From Bacteroidaceae bacterium (lineage in GTDB: Bacteria > Bacteroidota > Bacteroidia > Bacteroidales > Bacteroidaceae), in assembly GCA_017547585.1 (NCBI GenBank), contig JAFYPH010000029.1:1-59382 (forward strand): a stretch of 59,382 nucleotides of DNA, written 5' to 3'. Position 1 is the first letter of the stretch. Every line of letters starts with the position of its first letter. The translations under genes were made by a program, and so were the position numbers. The notes beneath the pieces were generated by a model. The model worked only from the letters and a program-made list of their open reading frames with translations, was not told the DNA's origin and did no database searches. This document shows positions 51,434 through 59,382 of this stretch, piece after piece.

Positions 51434-52695
51434 CAACAACCATCATATTGCTTATAGTAGTCATTCTCTTCTCGGCACTCTTCTCGGGAATGGAGATTGC
51501 ATTCATTGCCTCCAACAAATTCCTTATGGAGATTGACATGAGTAACAAGACCGTAACATCGCGCATACTCGACAAATTCTACCGCAACAGCAACAACTTT
51601 GTATCGAGTCTGCTGGTGGGTAACAACATCGTGCTTGTAATCTACGGTATTCTCATGGCCAACCTTTTGAACCGCACAATCCTTGCAGCGCTGAACGACA
51701 CCCCCTCGGCTCAGCTATTCCTGCAGACAATAATATCGACTATAATAATCATCATCACCGGCGAATTTGTACCCAAAGCACTGTTCCGCATCGACCCGAA
51801 CAGCACAATGAAGCGATTCGCCATGCCCACGTTCCTATTATATATATTATTATACCCCACCGCACGCTTCACCACATGGATTTCGTGCCAGATACTGCGC
51901 ATGTTCAACATACGCATAAACAAGGAGGCGCGCGACACCACCTTCAGCAAGATGGAGCTTACCCACCTTATACAAAGCTCCATAGAGAATGCCAAAGAGG
52001 AGGAAGAGGCCATCGACAACGACGTCAAAATCTTTCAGAATGCGCTCGACTTTTCCGACATTCGTGTGCGCGACTGTTTCGTTCCCCGCACCGAAATATG
52101 GGCAGTGGAGCTTAAAACCTCACTCGAAGAGCTGAAGCTGCAGTTCATCGAGTCGGGACACTCCAAAATCATTGTCTACAAAGAAGATATCAACAATGTA
52201 ATAGGCTACATTCACTCATCGGAGCTTTTCAGAACCGCCAATGAGTGGCAGAAACACATTTGCCGCATGCCCATTGTGCCCGAGACCCTCTCGGCGCAAA
52301 AGCTCATGCGCACGCTGATGCAGCAGAAAAAATCGCTCGCAGTGGTTGTCGACGAGTTCGGCGGAACATCGGGAATAATCTCACTCGAAGACCTTCTCGA
52401 AGAGATTATCGGCGAAATTGAGGACGAGCACGACAACACCAACCACGTGGCAAAAGAGACTGGCGAGGGCGAATATCTGCTCTCGGGACGCCTCGAAGTG
52501 GAGAGGATAAACGAAATGTTCAACCTGGAGCTTCCCGAGTCGGACGAATATCAGACACTCGGAGGAATGATACTCTCGTACCACCAGAGTTTCCCCCAGC
52601 TTAACGAGACGATAACCATCGACAAATACCAATTCAAGATACTGAAACAGCGCAGCACAAAGATAGAATTGGTAAAATTGACAATCTCGGAGTAG
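51430..52695 (+). CDS. CorC/HlyC family (CNNM-like) membrane protein
   Basis: The 421-aa product, started at ATG 51430 overlapping lptC by 4 nt, has a DUF21/CNNM transmembrane domain (about 1-170, LLIVVILFSALFSGMEIAF), two CBS domains (about 195-315, VRDCFVPRTEIWAVEL and IGYIHSSELF) and a C-terminal CorC_HlyC domain (about 335-415, EYLLSGRLEVERINEMF). Such proteins are linked to magnesium/cobalt efflux or resistance; gliding-related members are also known in Bacteroidota. A longer frame from 51205 overlaps lptC and is rejected. Last gene of the coaX operon. Confidence 0.9.
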   Translation: MTTTIILLIVVILFSALFSGMEIAFIASNKFLMEIDMSNKTVTSRILDKFYRNSNNFVSSLLVGNNIVLVIYGILMANLLNRTILAALNDTPSAQLFLQTIISTIIIIITGEFVPKALFRIDPNSTMKRFAMPTFLLYILLYPTARFTTWISCQILRMFNIRINKEARDTTFSKMELTHLIQSSIENAKEEEEAIDNDVKIFQNALDFSDIRVRDCFVPRTEIWAVELKTSLEELKLQFIESGHSKIIVYKEDINNVIGYIHSSELFRTANEWQKHICRMPIVPETLSAQKLMRTLMQQKKSLAVVVDEFGGTSGIISLEDLLEEIIGEIEDEHDNTNHVAKETGEGEYLLSGRLEVERINEMFNLELPESDEYQTLGGMILSYHQSFPQLNETITIDKYQFKILKQRSTKIELVKLTISE

Positions 52696-52832
52696 CCGCG
52701 AGGGCAAGATAGAGCACCACAAAGAAAGAATTTGTGTGCAAAAGTGCCCAAAAGCAACAAAAAAAGAGAAATATTTTAAAAAACAGCCACAACTTATTAC
52801 ACTAAAAAAGCTGTAAATTCAAAGCATTTTTG

Positions 52833-52840
52833 TAACTTTG
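52833..52840 (+). promoter_or_regulatory. -7 element of the foldase gene
   Basis: TAACTTTG matches TAnnTTTG, 53 nt upstream of the start. The -33 position is not well matched. Confidence 0.5.
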
Positions 52841-52893
52841 TCGGCGTTTGTTTAAAATGGAATAAATAAAAAATAAAAAACATACTTAAAATT

Positions 52894-55023
52894 ATGGCAA
52901 CATTACAGAAGTTACGCAACATGGGCCCCACACTTGTAATTTTCGTGGGTGTCGCATTGGCTGCGTTCGTATTAGGTGATGCGTGGAGAATTCTCCAGCC
53001 GCATCAGGGCTCACAGACAGTAGGAAGCGTAAACGGCGAGGAGCTTCTCGCTACAGACTTCCAGAAAATGTACGAGGAGTACACAGAGGCAGTGAAATTC
53101 GTAAGAGGCACAAACGCACTCAGCGAAGAGGAACTCAATCAGGTAAAAGACCAGGTATGGCAGGACTACGTTCGCAACACAGTGTTGAAGAACGAGGCTG
53201 AGAAAATCGGCCTTACAGTGACTGCTGCCGAGCTCAACAGCATCGTTGCTGCAGGTCAGGATCCCATCCTCCAGCAGACACCCTTCCGCAACGAGCAGGG
53301 CCAGTTCGACAAGAGCGTTCTCGACAATTTCCTTGCACAGTATGCAAACAACAAGGACGACGAGAATTTCGTAATGCAGTACAAAGGCATCTACGACTAC
53401 TGGAAGTTCATCGAGAAGACTATTGCAGATAACGCACTCGCATACAAGTATCAGATGCTTATCTACAACACATACCTCTCTAACCCCGTAGCAGCGCAGA
53501 ACAGCTTCGACGCAAACAACGCATCATACGACATTGAGATTGCCGCATACCCCTATTCGGCAGTACCCGATGCAGATGTTACAGTAAGCGAGGCTGACGT
53601 AAAAGCACTCTACAACAAGAACAAGGAGCAGTACAAGCAGTTCGCCGAGAGCCGCGACGTAAAATATGTAAGCTACCGCGTAACTCCCAGCGACGCCGAC
53701 CGCGCAGAGCTCAACAAAGAGATGACAGAGTATGCTCAGTCACTCAAGGCCGAGGACGCAGACTACGCAACAATCGTTCGTCAGGCAAGCAGCGTGGTAC
53801 CCTTCTCAGCTGTTGCATGGAGCAAAGAGAGCTACCCCGAGGAGGTTGCTGTTCGTTTGGGCGAAATGGAGGTAAACGCTGTTGCTGACCCCATCTACAG
53901 CCAGTCAGACGACTCTTACACAACATTCAAATATCTTGGCAAGACAACAGTTCCCGACTCAATCAAATATCGTCAGTTGGCTGTTGCCGGTGCAACTCCC
54001 GAGGCAACTACAGCACTCATCGACAGCATCGTAACTGCACTCAAAGGCGGTAGCGACTTTGTAGAGGCTGCAAAGAAGTACAACCAGGATGGTCAGGAAA
54101 TCTGGCTCACATCTGCTCAGTACGAGGGCATGAATGTTGAGGGTGTAAACGCTAAATTCCTCGAGAACATCTTCGCTGCAAAGAAAGGCGAGTACAATGT
54201 AATGGATGTTGAGGGCTCACCCGCAAAGGTTATCTATCAGGTTATCGAGACAAAGAACGAGGTTGAGAAATATCAGGCAGTTGTTATCAAGCGCGTTGTT
54301 GAGTTCAGCAGCGAGACATACAACAGTGCATACAACAAGTTCAGCCAGTTCGTTGCATCTTGCAAGAATGTTGAGGACATGGAGAAGAATGCCGAGGAGT
54401 ATGGCTACCGTGTACAGACACAGAGCAACATCTTCACAGGCACACACAAGATTGCCAACCAGAATAACACAGGCGAGACAATCAAGTGGCTCTTCACAAC
54501 CGCAAAGCCCGGCGAGGTTTCACCCCTCTACGAGTGTGGCGAGAACAACAATCTGCTTGTAGTAGCCCTCACAAACGTACACGAGAAGGGTTATATGACA
54601 ATCGAAGAGGCAGGTGCATCACTCCGCAACCAGCTCCTCGCCGACAAGAAGGCCGAGAAGATCATGGCCGAGCTTTCTGGCAAGAACTTCGAGGCAGTTG
54701 CAAGCACAGCAAACGTAAAGAGCGACACTGTTAAGCACATCACATTCAACGCACCCGCTTACATCAGCATGACAGCTTCTAGCGAGCCCGCAATCTGCGC
54801 AGCAGTTACAAGCATGGAGAAGGGCGCAGTGAGCGCACCCATCAAGGGTAACGGCGGTGTTTTCGTAATCCGTCTCATCGAGAAGACAGCTAAAGGCGGC
54901 GAGTACAATGCTAAGAACGAGCAGGATGCACTCAAGGCTTACGGTCAGCGTGCAACATCACGTTTCTTGAACGACCTCTACGAGAAGGCAGAGATTGTCG
55001 ACAACAGATACCTCTACTTCTAA
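52894..55023 (+). CDS. PpiD/SurA-type peptidyl-prolyl isomerase
   Basis: Membrane-anchored periplasmic chaperone for outer-membrane and secreted proteins. The 709-aa product has a short basic N-terminus, one helix (about 11-29, TLVIFVGVALAAFVLGDAW), an SurA_N domain (about 40-200, GSVNGEELLATDFQKMYEEY) and parvulin-like segments in the middle and C-terminal half (VEAAKKYNQDGQEIWLT, MEKGAVSAPIKGNGGVFVI). Length is PpiD-like, longer than SurA. Codon use suggests high expression. Own promoter and terminator. Confidence 0.88.
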   Translation: MATLQKLRNMGPTLVIFVGVALAAFVLGDAWRILQPHQGSQTVGSVNGEELLATDFQKMYEEYTEAVKFVRGTNALSEEELNQVKDQVWQDYVRNTVLKNEAEKIGLTVTAAELNSIVAAGQDPILQQTPFRNEQGQFDKSVLDNFLAQYANNKDDENFVMQYKGIYDYWKFIEKTIADNALAYKYQMLIYNTYLSNPVAAQNSFDANNASYDIEIAAYPYSAVPDADVTVSEADVKALYNKNKEQYKQFAESRDVKYVSYRVTPSDADRAELNKEMTEYAQSLKAEDADYATIVRQASSVVPFSAVAWSKESYPEEVAVRLGEMEVNAVADPIYSQSDDSYTTFKYLGKTTVPDSIKYRQLAVAGATPEATTALIDSIVTALKGGSDFVEAAKKYNQDGQEIWLTSAQYEGMNVEGVNAKFLENIFAAKKGEYNVMDVEGSPAKVIYQVIETKNEVEKYQAVVIKRVVEFSSETYNSAYNKFSQFVASCKNVEDMEKNAEEYGYRVQTQSNIFTGTHKIANQNNTGETIKWLFTTAKPGEVSPLYECGENNNLLVVALTNVHEKGYMTIEEAGASLRNQLLADKKAEKIMAELSGKNFEAVASTANVKSDTVKHITFNAPAYISMTASSEPAICAAVTSMEKGAVSAPIKGNGGVFVIRLIEKTAKGGEYNAKNEQDALKAYGQRATSRFLNDLYEKAEIVDNRYLYF

Positions 55024-55049
55024 TAGAAGAATAATAAACACAAAAACAT

Positions 55050-55083
55050 ACAGCAGTCAGTGTCCGCGGACACTGACTGCTGT
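55050..55083 (+). terminator. Terminator of the foldase gene
   Basis: A 34-nt perfect palindrome (17-bp arms centred on CCGCGG) 27 nt after the stop codon, followed by CGTTTATATTG. Confidence 0.75.
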
Positions 55084-55356
55084 CGTTTATATTGCCCCGC
55101 AACGGGAAAATAGCCACACAAGCGAACACTCCCCTTCCGTCATTCATTAGAGTAGCTTGCGAGACATTATCTACCTTTTAAGCAGTTTACATAGAAACTG
55201 CAATTGCAGAAAAAAAGATGGCTCTACCCTGCTCGCAGAGCCTGCGCAAGGGAAAAGATGCGCCGCCTGCATTTCTTAATAATACATTTGAGGGAGAGCC
55301 TGGAAAGATTATGAAAATGGCGGCGAGAAACTCGCCGCCCTTCAGTATGCACACTA
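55084..55356. other. Intergenic region before the regulator operon end
   Basis: No credible gene. It contains a small hairpin GCAGTTT/AAACTGC (55182-55201) and, at its right end, the minus-strand terminator at 55319-55339. Coding-like codon use is absent. Confidence 0.5.
55319..55339 (-). terminator. Terminator of the regulator operon
   Basis: GGCGGCGAG (55319-55327) pairs with CTCGCCGCC (55331-55339) around a 3-nt loop; ATTTTCAT follows on the minus strand. It lies 18 nt after the stop of the last regulator. Confidence 0.75.
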
Positions 55357-56457
55357 TTAATTACCGTTGGCGGGGAGAACCTCAAGCTGAATGGCAGTGT
55401 CTTTTATTGTCAATAGCCTGATGCCATCGATGCACTCGAGCGAATCGCGCAATCGTTTACAAGCACTATTGTAATTTTTCGTCACCTGTTTCTCATCCAT
55501 CCCCCATAGTTCCTTGCAAATTTCGATTTTCGTCACAAAATAATCCTCGCTCGTCACAAGCATTTTCATTATTCTCGCCTGAGTGCGAGGCAGTTTAAGC
55601 TGTTGGCGGCTAACAATATTATATAATGTAGAATCGTCAATATAGTACACAAGATTACCAAAGACAATATTCTGTCCGTCATTTTGCTCGTCCAGCGCCT
55701 CGGCAATAGCCTTATAGCGTGTCGCGCTCTTTCGCTCGGTAAAATATTTGCGCAGGACAGCGACCGCCACAAGCAGTAAAAGCGCAATCAATGCTACACA
55801 CAGCGGTGTTCCGTACCATTTTGTGTGTCCGAGCACAGTAAGCACAGGCACATGCACGTGGCTGACAATATAGCCTTGATTGCATATTCCCAACCCCACA
55901 GAGTCGGTAACAAAATACTCCTTTCCGCTCAAATTACGAACAGAGAAATAGGGAGCTCGCAAGTTCGTTGCCAATGAATCGCGGCGAGGAAACATTTCGT
56001 GAAGGTCTTTTATCGACAGCAAAAGAACAGCATCCACGTCGTAACCATGCTCGCGCAACTGATTGTTCCATACAGAGTCGGCAATAAAAACATCACAGTA
56101 ATCTTGCTTATCGCCATCTAAAATACCACTTAACGTCGACGTTTGTAATATTCTATTATGATACTTTTGCGGATTTTCAATATTTATAATGTCGCGCGAG
56201 ACTCTCAACTCTCCCCTTTCGCAAATGTGAATCATGTCAAGCCTTTTATTTATATGTTCAACATCGTAAACATAATAGCAATAAACGTTGGCAATTTTCA
56301 TTATAGAATCGCAAAAAAAGGGCGCCGACTCCTTGAAATATTCATTAATCTCACACTCGACATTGTGCTTGCAGTTGTTGTACTCGACAATGTAAGCAAT
56401 CGAATACACAGCTAAAAATATCAAAATACAATGCAGGACGGTTCTTTTTCCTTTCAT
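55357..56457 (-). CDS. Membrane-spanning transcription regulator, C-terminal winged helix (copy 1)
   Basis: The 366-aa product has an N-terminal membrane helix (about 7-27), a periplasmic region (about 28-210, ending GLGICNQGYIVSHVHVPVLT), a second helix (about 214-237) and a cytoplasmic C-terminal OmpR/PhoB-type winged helix (about 285-360, LKLPRTQARIMKMLVTSEDY, then NYNSACKRLRDSLECIDGI). The DNA-binding part is C-terminal, the reverse of ToxR/CadC, so the protein is a one-component transmembrane sensor. Third in a row of three paralogues; its winged helix differs from copy 2 at 8 of 77 positions. Ligand and targets unknown. Confidence 0.78.
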   Translation of the reverse strand: MKGKRTVLHCILIFLAVYSIAYIVEYNNCKHNVECEINEYFKESAPFFCDSIMKIANVYCYYVYDVEHINKRLDMIHICERGELRVSRDIINIENPQKYHNRILQTSTLSGILDGDKQDYCDVFIADSVWNNQLREHGYDVDAVLLLSIKDLHEMFPRRDSLATNLRAPYFSVRNLSGKEYFVTDSVGLGICNQGYIVSHVHVPVLTVLGHTKWYGTPLCVALIALLLLVAVAVLRKYFTERKSATRYKAIAEALDEQNDGQNIVFGNLVYYIDDSTLYNIVSRQQLKLPRTQARIMKMLVTSEDYFVTKIEICKELWGMDEKQVTKNYNSACKRLRDSLECIDGIRLLTIKDTAIQLEVLPANGN

Positions 56458-56491
56458 AGTAAAGTTCGTATAATCAACCTTTTACAATGTA

Positions 56492-57559
56492 TCATTCAAC
56501 AATCTCCAACTGAATGGCTGTATCCTTTATCGTCAGCAGATTGACACCGTCGATGCACTCGAGTGAGTCGCGCAGACGTTTGCAGGCACTATTGTAACTT
56601 TTCGTTGCCTGTTTCTCGTCTGTGTCCCACAGCTCCTTACAAATTTCAATTTTCGTTACATAGTAATCCTCGCTCGTCACAAGCATCTTCATTATTCTCG
56701 CCTGAGTGCGAGGCAGTTTAAGCTGTTGGCGGCTGACAGTATTATACAAGGTAGACTCCTCAACATTGTACAGAAGATTACCAATCACAATATTCTGTCC
56801 GTCATTTTGCACGTCCAGCGCCTCGGCAATAGCCTTATAGCGTGTCGCGCTCTTTCGCTCGGCACGATATTTACGGAAAGAAGCGATTACCAACGATAGC
56901 AAAAGCGCGATTATTGCCACTAGCAACGCTGTACCGTACCATTTTATGTGCCCCAAGACCACAAGCGCAGGCACATGCACGTGGCTGACAATATAGCCCT
57001 GATTGCATATTCCCAGCCCCACAGAGTCGGTAACAAAATACTCCTTTCCACCCAGAGTATGCACAGACATAAACGGCGGCCTTAAGTTCGCAACCAGCGT
57101 GTCGCGTCGCGGGAACATATCATAGAGATTCTTTGTCGAGAGAAAAAGTATGGCCTCGACGCCGTAACCATGCTCGCGCAACTGTCTGTTCCATATAGAA
57201 TCGGCAATATTAAGGTCGTAGTCTTTAGACTGCAATAAGAACGTTTCCAACTGTTTATTATGATACTCATGCGCGCCCTCTATTTTTATAATGTCGCGCG
57301 AGATTTTCAGTTCCCCATCTTTGGAAACGTAAATCATGTCCTGTCTTTTATTAATATCGTCAGAGTTGAATACAGAATACAGATATCTGCCGGTGATGTT
57401 TCTTATAGAGTCGTGAAAGAAAGGGGCCGACTTTTTGAACAGTTCATTAATCTCGTCCTCGACTCCACGTTTGCAACTGCCGTACTCGGCCATATAGCCA
57501 ACAGAATATGCAGCCAAAAATATCAAAATATAGAATAGTAAGTCTCTTTTTATTTTCAT
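56492..57559 (-). CDS. Membrane-spanning transcription regulator, C-terminal winged helix (copy 2)
   Basis: The 355-aa paralogue of the flanking genes has the same layout: N-terminal helix (about 8-24, LLFYILIFLAAYSVGYMAEY), variable periplasmic region, conserved GLGICNQGYIVSHVHVP, second helix, and winged helix with NSACKRLRDSLECIDGVNLL. The periplasmic part differs most from the other copies, including a shorter segment near residues 95-120. It is separated by 34 nt on each side from its neighbours, with similar spacer sequence, so the three form one operon that arose by tandem duplication. Confidence 0.78.
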   Translation of the reverse strand: MKIKRDLLFYILIFLAAYSVGYMAEYGSCKRGVEDEINELFKKSAPFFHDSIRNITGRYLYSVFNSDDINKRQDMIYVSKDGELKISRDIIKIEGAHEYHNKQLETFLLQSKDYDLNIADSIWNRQLREHGYGVEAILFLSTKNLYDMFPRRDTLVANLRPPFMSVHTLGGKEYFVTDSVGLGICNQGYIVSHVHVPALVVLGHIKWYGTALLVAIIALLLSLVIASFRKYRAERKSATRYKAIAEALDVQNDGQNIVIGNLLYNVEESTLYNTVSRQQLKLPRTQARIMKMLVTSEDYYVTKIEICKELWDTDEKQATKSYNSACKRLRDSLECIDGVNLLTIKDTAIQLEIVE

Positions 57560-57593
57560 AGTAAATTGCGCAAAATCAATCTTTTATAAATAG

Positions 57594-58670
57594 TTATTCA
57601 ACAATTTCCAACTGAATGGCAGTATCCTTTATCGTCAGCAGGTTGACGCCGTCGATACACTCGAGCGAGTCGCGCAGACGCTTGCAGGCACTATTGTAAT
57701 TCTTCGTCGCCAGCTTTTCATCCATGTCCCACAGCGCCTTGCATATTTCGTTCTTCGTCACATAATACCCCTCGCTCGTCACAAGCATTTTCATTATTCT
57801 CGCCTGAGTGCGAGGCAGTTTAAGCTGTTGGTGAGTGACAGTATTATACAAAGTACATTCATCAACATTGTACAGAAGATTACCAATCACAATATTCTGT
57901 CCGTCATTCTGCTCGTCCAGCGCCTCGGCAATGGCCTTATAGCGTGTCGCGCTCTTTCGTTCGGTAAAATATTTGCGCAGGAGAGCGACCGCCACAAGCA
58001 GCAAAATTACGATTATTGCTACACACAGCGGTGTTCCGTACCATTTTGTGTGCCCGAGCACAGTAAGCACAGGCACATGCACATGGCTGACAATGTAGCC
58101 ATGATTGCATATTCCCAAACTCACAGAATCGGTAATAAAATACTCCTTTCCACTCAAATTATGAACAGAGAAATATGGAGCCCACAAGTTCGTTGCCAGC
58201 GAGTCGCGGCGGGGGAACATTTCATAAAAATCCTTTACCGACACCAAAAGAATAGCCTCGGCGTCGTATCCATGCTCGCGCAACTGCCTGTTCCATACAG
58301 AGTCGGCAATAAAAAGGTCATTATAACATTGCTCAACGCCATCGAACAAAGCCAATAGCATTGCCATCTGCCTTTTTCTATAGAGCAACTCCAAAGTATT
58401 TTCGATATTTATAAGGTCGTACGAGATTTTCAACTCTCCCCTGTCTGAGGCTAAAGTCATGTCAGGCTTTCTTACTCCGGGCTTGTAAACGTAACTGTGA
58501 AAATGGTTGCCGGCTTTAAATATAGAATCGTGAAAAGATAGAGCCGACTCCTTGAAAAGTTCATTAATACCATACTCGACCTCGCGTTTGCAGTTACCGT
58601 ATTCGACAATGCAACCAATCGAATATACAGCAAAAAATATCAACATATAATGCAATATGCCTCTTTTCAT
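57594..58670 (-). CDS. Membrane-spanning transcription regulator, C-terminal winged helix (copy 3)
   Basis: The 358-aa first gene of the operon. N-terminal helix (about 5-21, ILHYMLIFFAVYSIGCIVEY), periplasmic sensor-like region (about 25-205), second helix, and winged helix (LKLPRTQARIMKMLVTSEGY, YNSACKRLRDSLECI). It differs from copy 2 at 7 of 77 winged-helix positions and shares the juxtamembrane sequence LTVLGHTKWYGTPLCVAI with copy 1. The near-identical DNA-reading helices suggest that all three bind the same sites while sensing different signals. A -7 element sits only 18 nt upstream, so the mRNA leader is very short. Confidence 0.78.
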   Translation of the reverse strand: MKRGILHYMLIFFAVYSIGCIVEYGNCKREVEYGINELFKESALSFHDSIFKAGNHFHSYVYKPGVRKPDMTLASDRGELKISYDLINIENTLELLYRKRQMAMLLALFDGVEQCYNDLFIADSVWNRQLREHGYDAEAILLVSVKDFYEMFPRRDSLATNLWAPYFSVHNLSGKEYFITDSVSLGICNHGYIVSHVHVPVLTVLGHTKWYGTPLCVAIIVILLLVAVALLRKYFTERKSATRYKAIAEALDEQNDGQNIVIGNLLYNVDECTLYNTVTHQQLKLPRTQARIMKMLVTSEGYYVTKNEICKALWDMDEKLATKNYNSACKRLRDSLECIDGVNLLTIKDTAIQLEIVE

Positions 58671-59020
58671 CTCTCAGTAATCTCGTACAAATATATTGTA
58701 TATTATAAAAATTCCGACGATACATTGTCGCGGCGACGCAAACTGCTGCTGCGCACCTAATTCTTTTGTAAAGATACTCAATAGTATTTAAATATCATAG
58801 TAAAATTTTAAATTTAACTTGACAAAAAATTAAACTTTTAAGATTTTTTAACCACGCTTTTAGGGGGGGGTATCACTTTGTCCTACAATCAGTTACACCC
58901 TATGCTTTATTCTATGCTTTATAATTTCCCGCGTTTGACAGATAGAAAAGCCCAAATGAAGCATAGGAAATTTTGAACTTATAAAATTGTAGAGTACTTT
59001 AGAGCCGAAAATTTTACAAA
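58671..59020. other. Divergent intergenic region with CTATGCTT repeats and a G8 tract
   Basis: A 350-bp non-coding region between divergent genes. It holds the -7 element of the regulator operon (58688-58695), a run of eight G (58863-58870), two direct repeats of CTATGCTT 12 bp apart (58900-58907, 58912-58919) and an inverted copy AAGCATAG (58959-58966). Direct repeats of this spacing are the usual kind of site for OmpR/PhoB-type winged helices. Confidence 0.5.
58688..58695 (-). promoter_or_regulatory. -7 element of the regulator operon
   Basis: TATATTTG on the minus strand, 18 nt upstream of copy 3. No -33 TTTG at the right distance, which is common for activator-dependent promoters. Confidence 0.5.
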
Positions 59021-59382
59021 ATGAAAAAGTTCCTCTACACAGCCCTATTACTTTTAGTCGCCCTTTTCTCCCACGCGGACGAAAAGAGCCTCGACACGCT
59101 TGTACTCAAAAGTATAATTGCGAGCCGCGCGCTGCCGCAGGAACGAGTGTACCTGCATTTTGACAATAGCGGCTACTATTTAGGCGAAACAATGTGGTTC
59201 AAGGCCTACTGCGTGAGTGGCAACGGCACGAACGTCGCAGCCGCCCCGCAGAGCAAAGTGCTGTATGTGGAACTGTGCGCACCCGAGGGTTACGTAGTCG
59301 AGACAAAAAAGTTCAAGCTCGACGAAAATGGAACGTGCAACGGAGAGTTTGCACTGAAGCCCTCGCTGCTGTCGGGCTATTA
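59021..59382 (+). CDS. Secreted macroglobulin-like protein, 5' part (runs off the window)
   Basis: Open frame from ATG 59021 to the window end, 120 complete codons, no stop. It has a signal peptide (KKFLYTALLLLVALFSHA) and the segment LPQERVYLHFDNSGYYLGET followed by MWFKAY. That YLHFDxxxYYxGETxWF pattern is typical of the MG2-like N-terminal domain of large Bacteroidales outer-membrane proteins, some of which continue into a TonB-dependent receptor plug and barrel. Divergent from the three membrane regulators, so it is a candidate target of theirs. Complete domain content is unknown. Confidence 0.75.
   Translation, partial: MKKFLYTALLLLVALFSHADEKSLDTLVLKSIIASRALPQERVYLHFDNSGYYLGETMWFKAYCVSGNGTNVAAAPQSKVLYVELCAPEGYVVETKKFKLDENGTCNGEFALKPSLLSGY

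Noticed and set aside
55218-55421. 67-aa plus-strand frame
   Set aside because: It runs into the end of the antisense regulator gene, spans its terminator and has no recognisable features.

Overview
The window comes from a member of the order Bacteroidales (phylum Bacteroidota). The evidence is a set of Bacteroidota-type promoters (TTTG, 19-20 nt, TAnnTTTG), near absence of Shine-Dalgarno sequences, a 548-aa pyrophosphate-dependent phosphofructokinase, a type IX secretion plug-domain protein, the Bacteroidota lipoprotein N-acyltransferase Lnb, GH36/GH33 glycan hydrolases, and families such as DUF4837 and DUF4922. Genus cannot be fixed from sequence reading alone; Bacteroidaceae or Prevotellaceae is likely.

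Layout. 1-3300: tRNA-Leu and the rplM-rpsI-rpsB-tsf translation operon with two structured leaders. 3398-9255: rmuC, then surface-polysaccharide genes (WecA-type initiating transferase, GT4 glycosyltransferase, UDP-ManNAc dehydrogenase). 8857-14497 (minus): an operon encoding a GT2-HIT fusion protein, a SpoIID/LytB protein, an NhaC antiporter and a small lipoprotein. 14695-21115: rlmN, a DUF4837 lipoprotein, pdxA, then a tightly packed cassette of nucleotidyltransferase, ATP-grasp enzyme, CDP-alcohol phosphotransferase and HAD protein that looks like a phospho-polyol or phospholipid headgroup pathway. 21116-21921: a non-coding, palindrome-rich element of about 750 bp with terminal inverted repeats. 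21922-27925: an OmpA-like protein, a two-gene AT-rich insert with a nuclease-like product, a large secreted amidase/golvesin-like protein and a small conserved protein. 28109-32297: pfp, a GH25 lysozyme, an RluA-type pseudouridine synthase and a PASTA protein. 32298-32696: three 78-bp tandem repeats carrying promoter motifs. 32697-37880: alpha-galactosidase, sialidase and an ECF sigma factor. 37896-41878 (minus): lnb, a phosphatase-fold protein that seems to have lost its metal ligands, and a T9SS plug-domain protein. 42110-47245: acyl-CoA ligase and a C10 protease with leucine-rich repeats and a T9SS-like tail. 47411-55023: coaX, an outer-membrane barrel, a TPR protein, lptC, a CorC-type protein and a PpiD/SurA-like foldase, an envelope-biogenesis cluster. 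55357-58670 (minus): three tandem paralogous membrane-spanning regulators with a C-terminal winged helix. 59021-end: start of a secreted protein transcribed divergently from them.

Common theme: most of the window serves the cell envelope (polysaccharide initiation, lipoprotein acylation, LPS transport, outer-membrane protein folding, secreted hydrolases). The best candidates for undescribed biology are the triplicated membrane regulators with their divergent intergenic repeats, the polyol-phosphate cassette, the predicted pseudo-phosphatase beside lnb, the GT2-DUF4922 fusion operon, and the palindromic element at 21123-21872. No database search was possible; family names rest on motif recognition.
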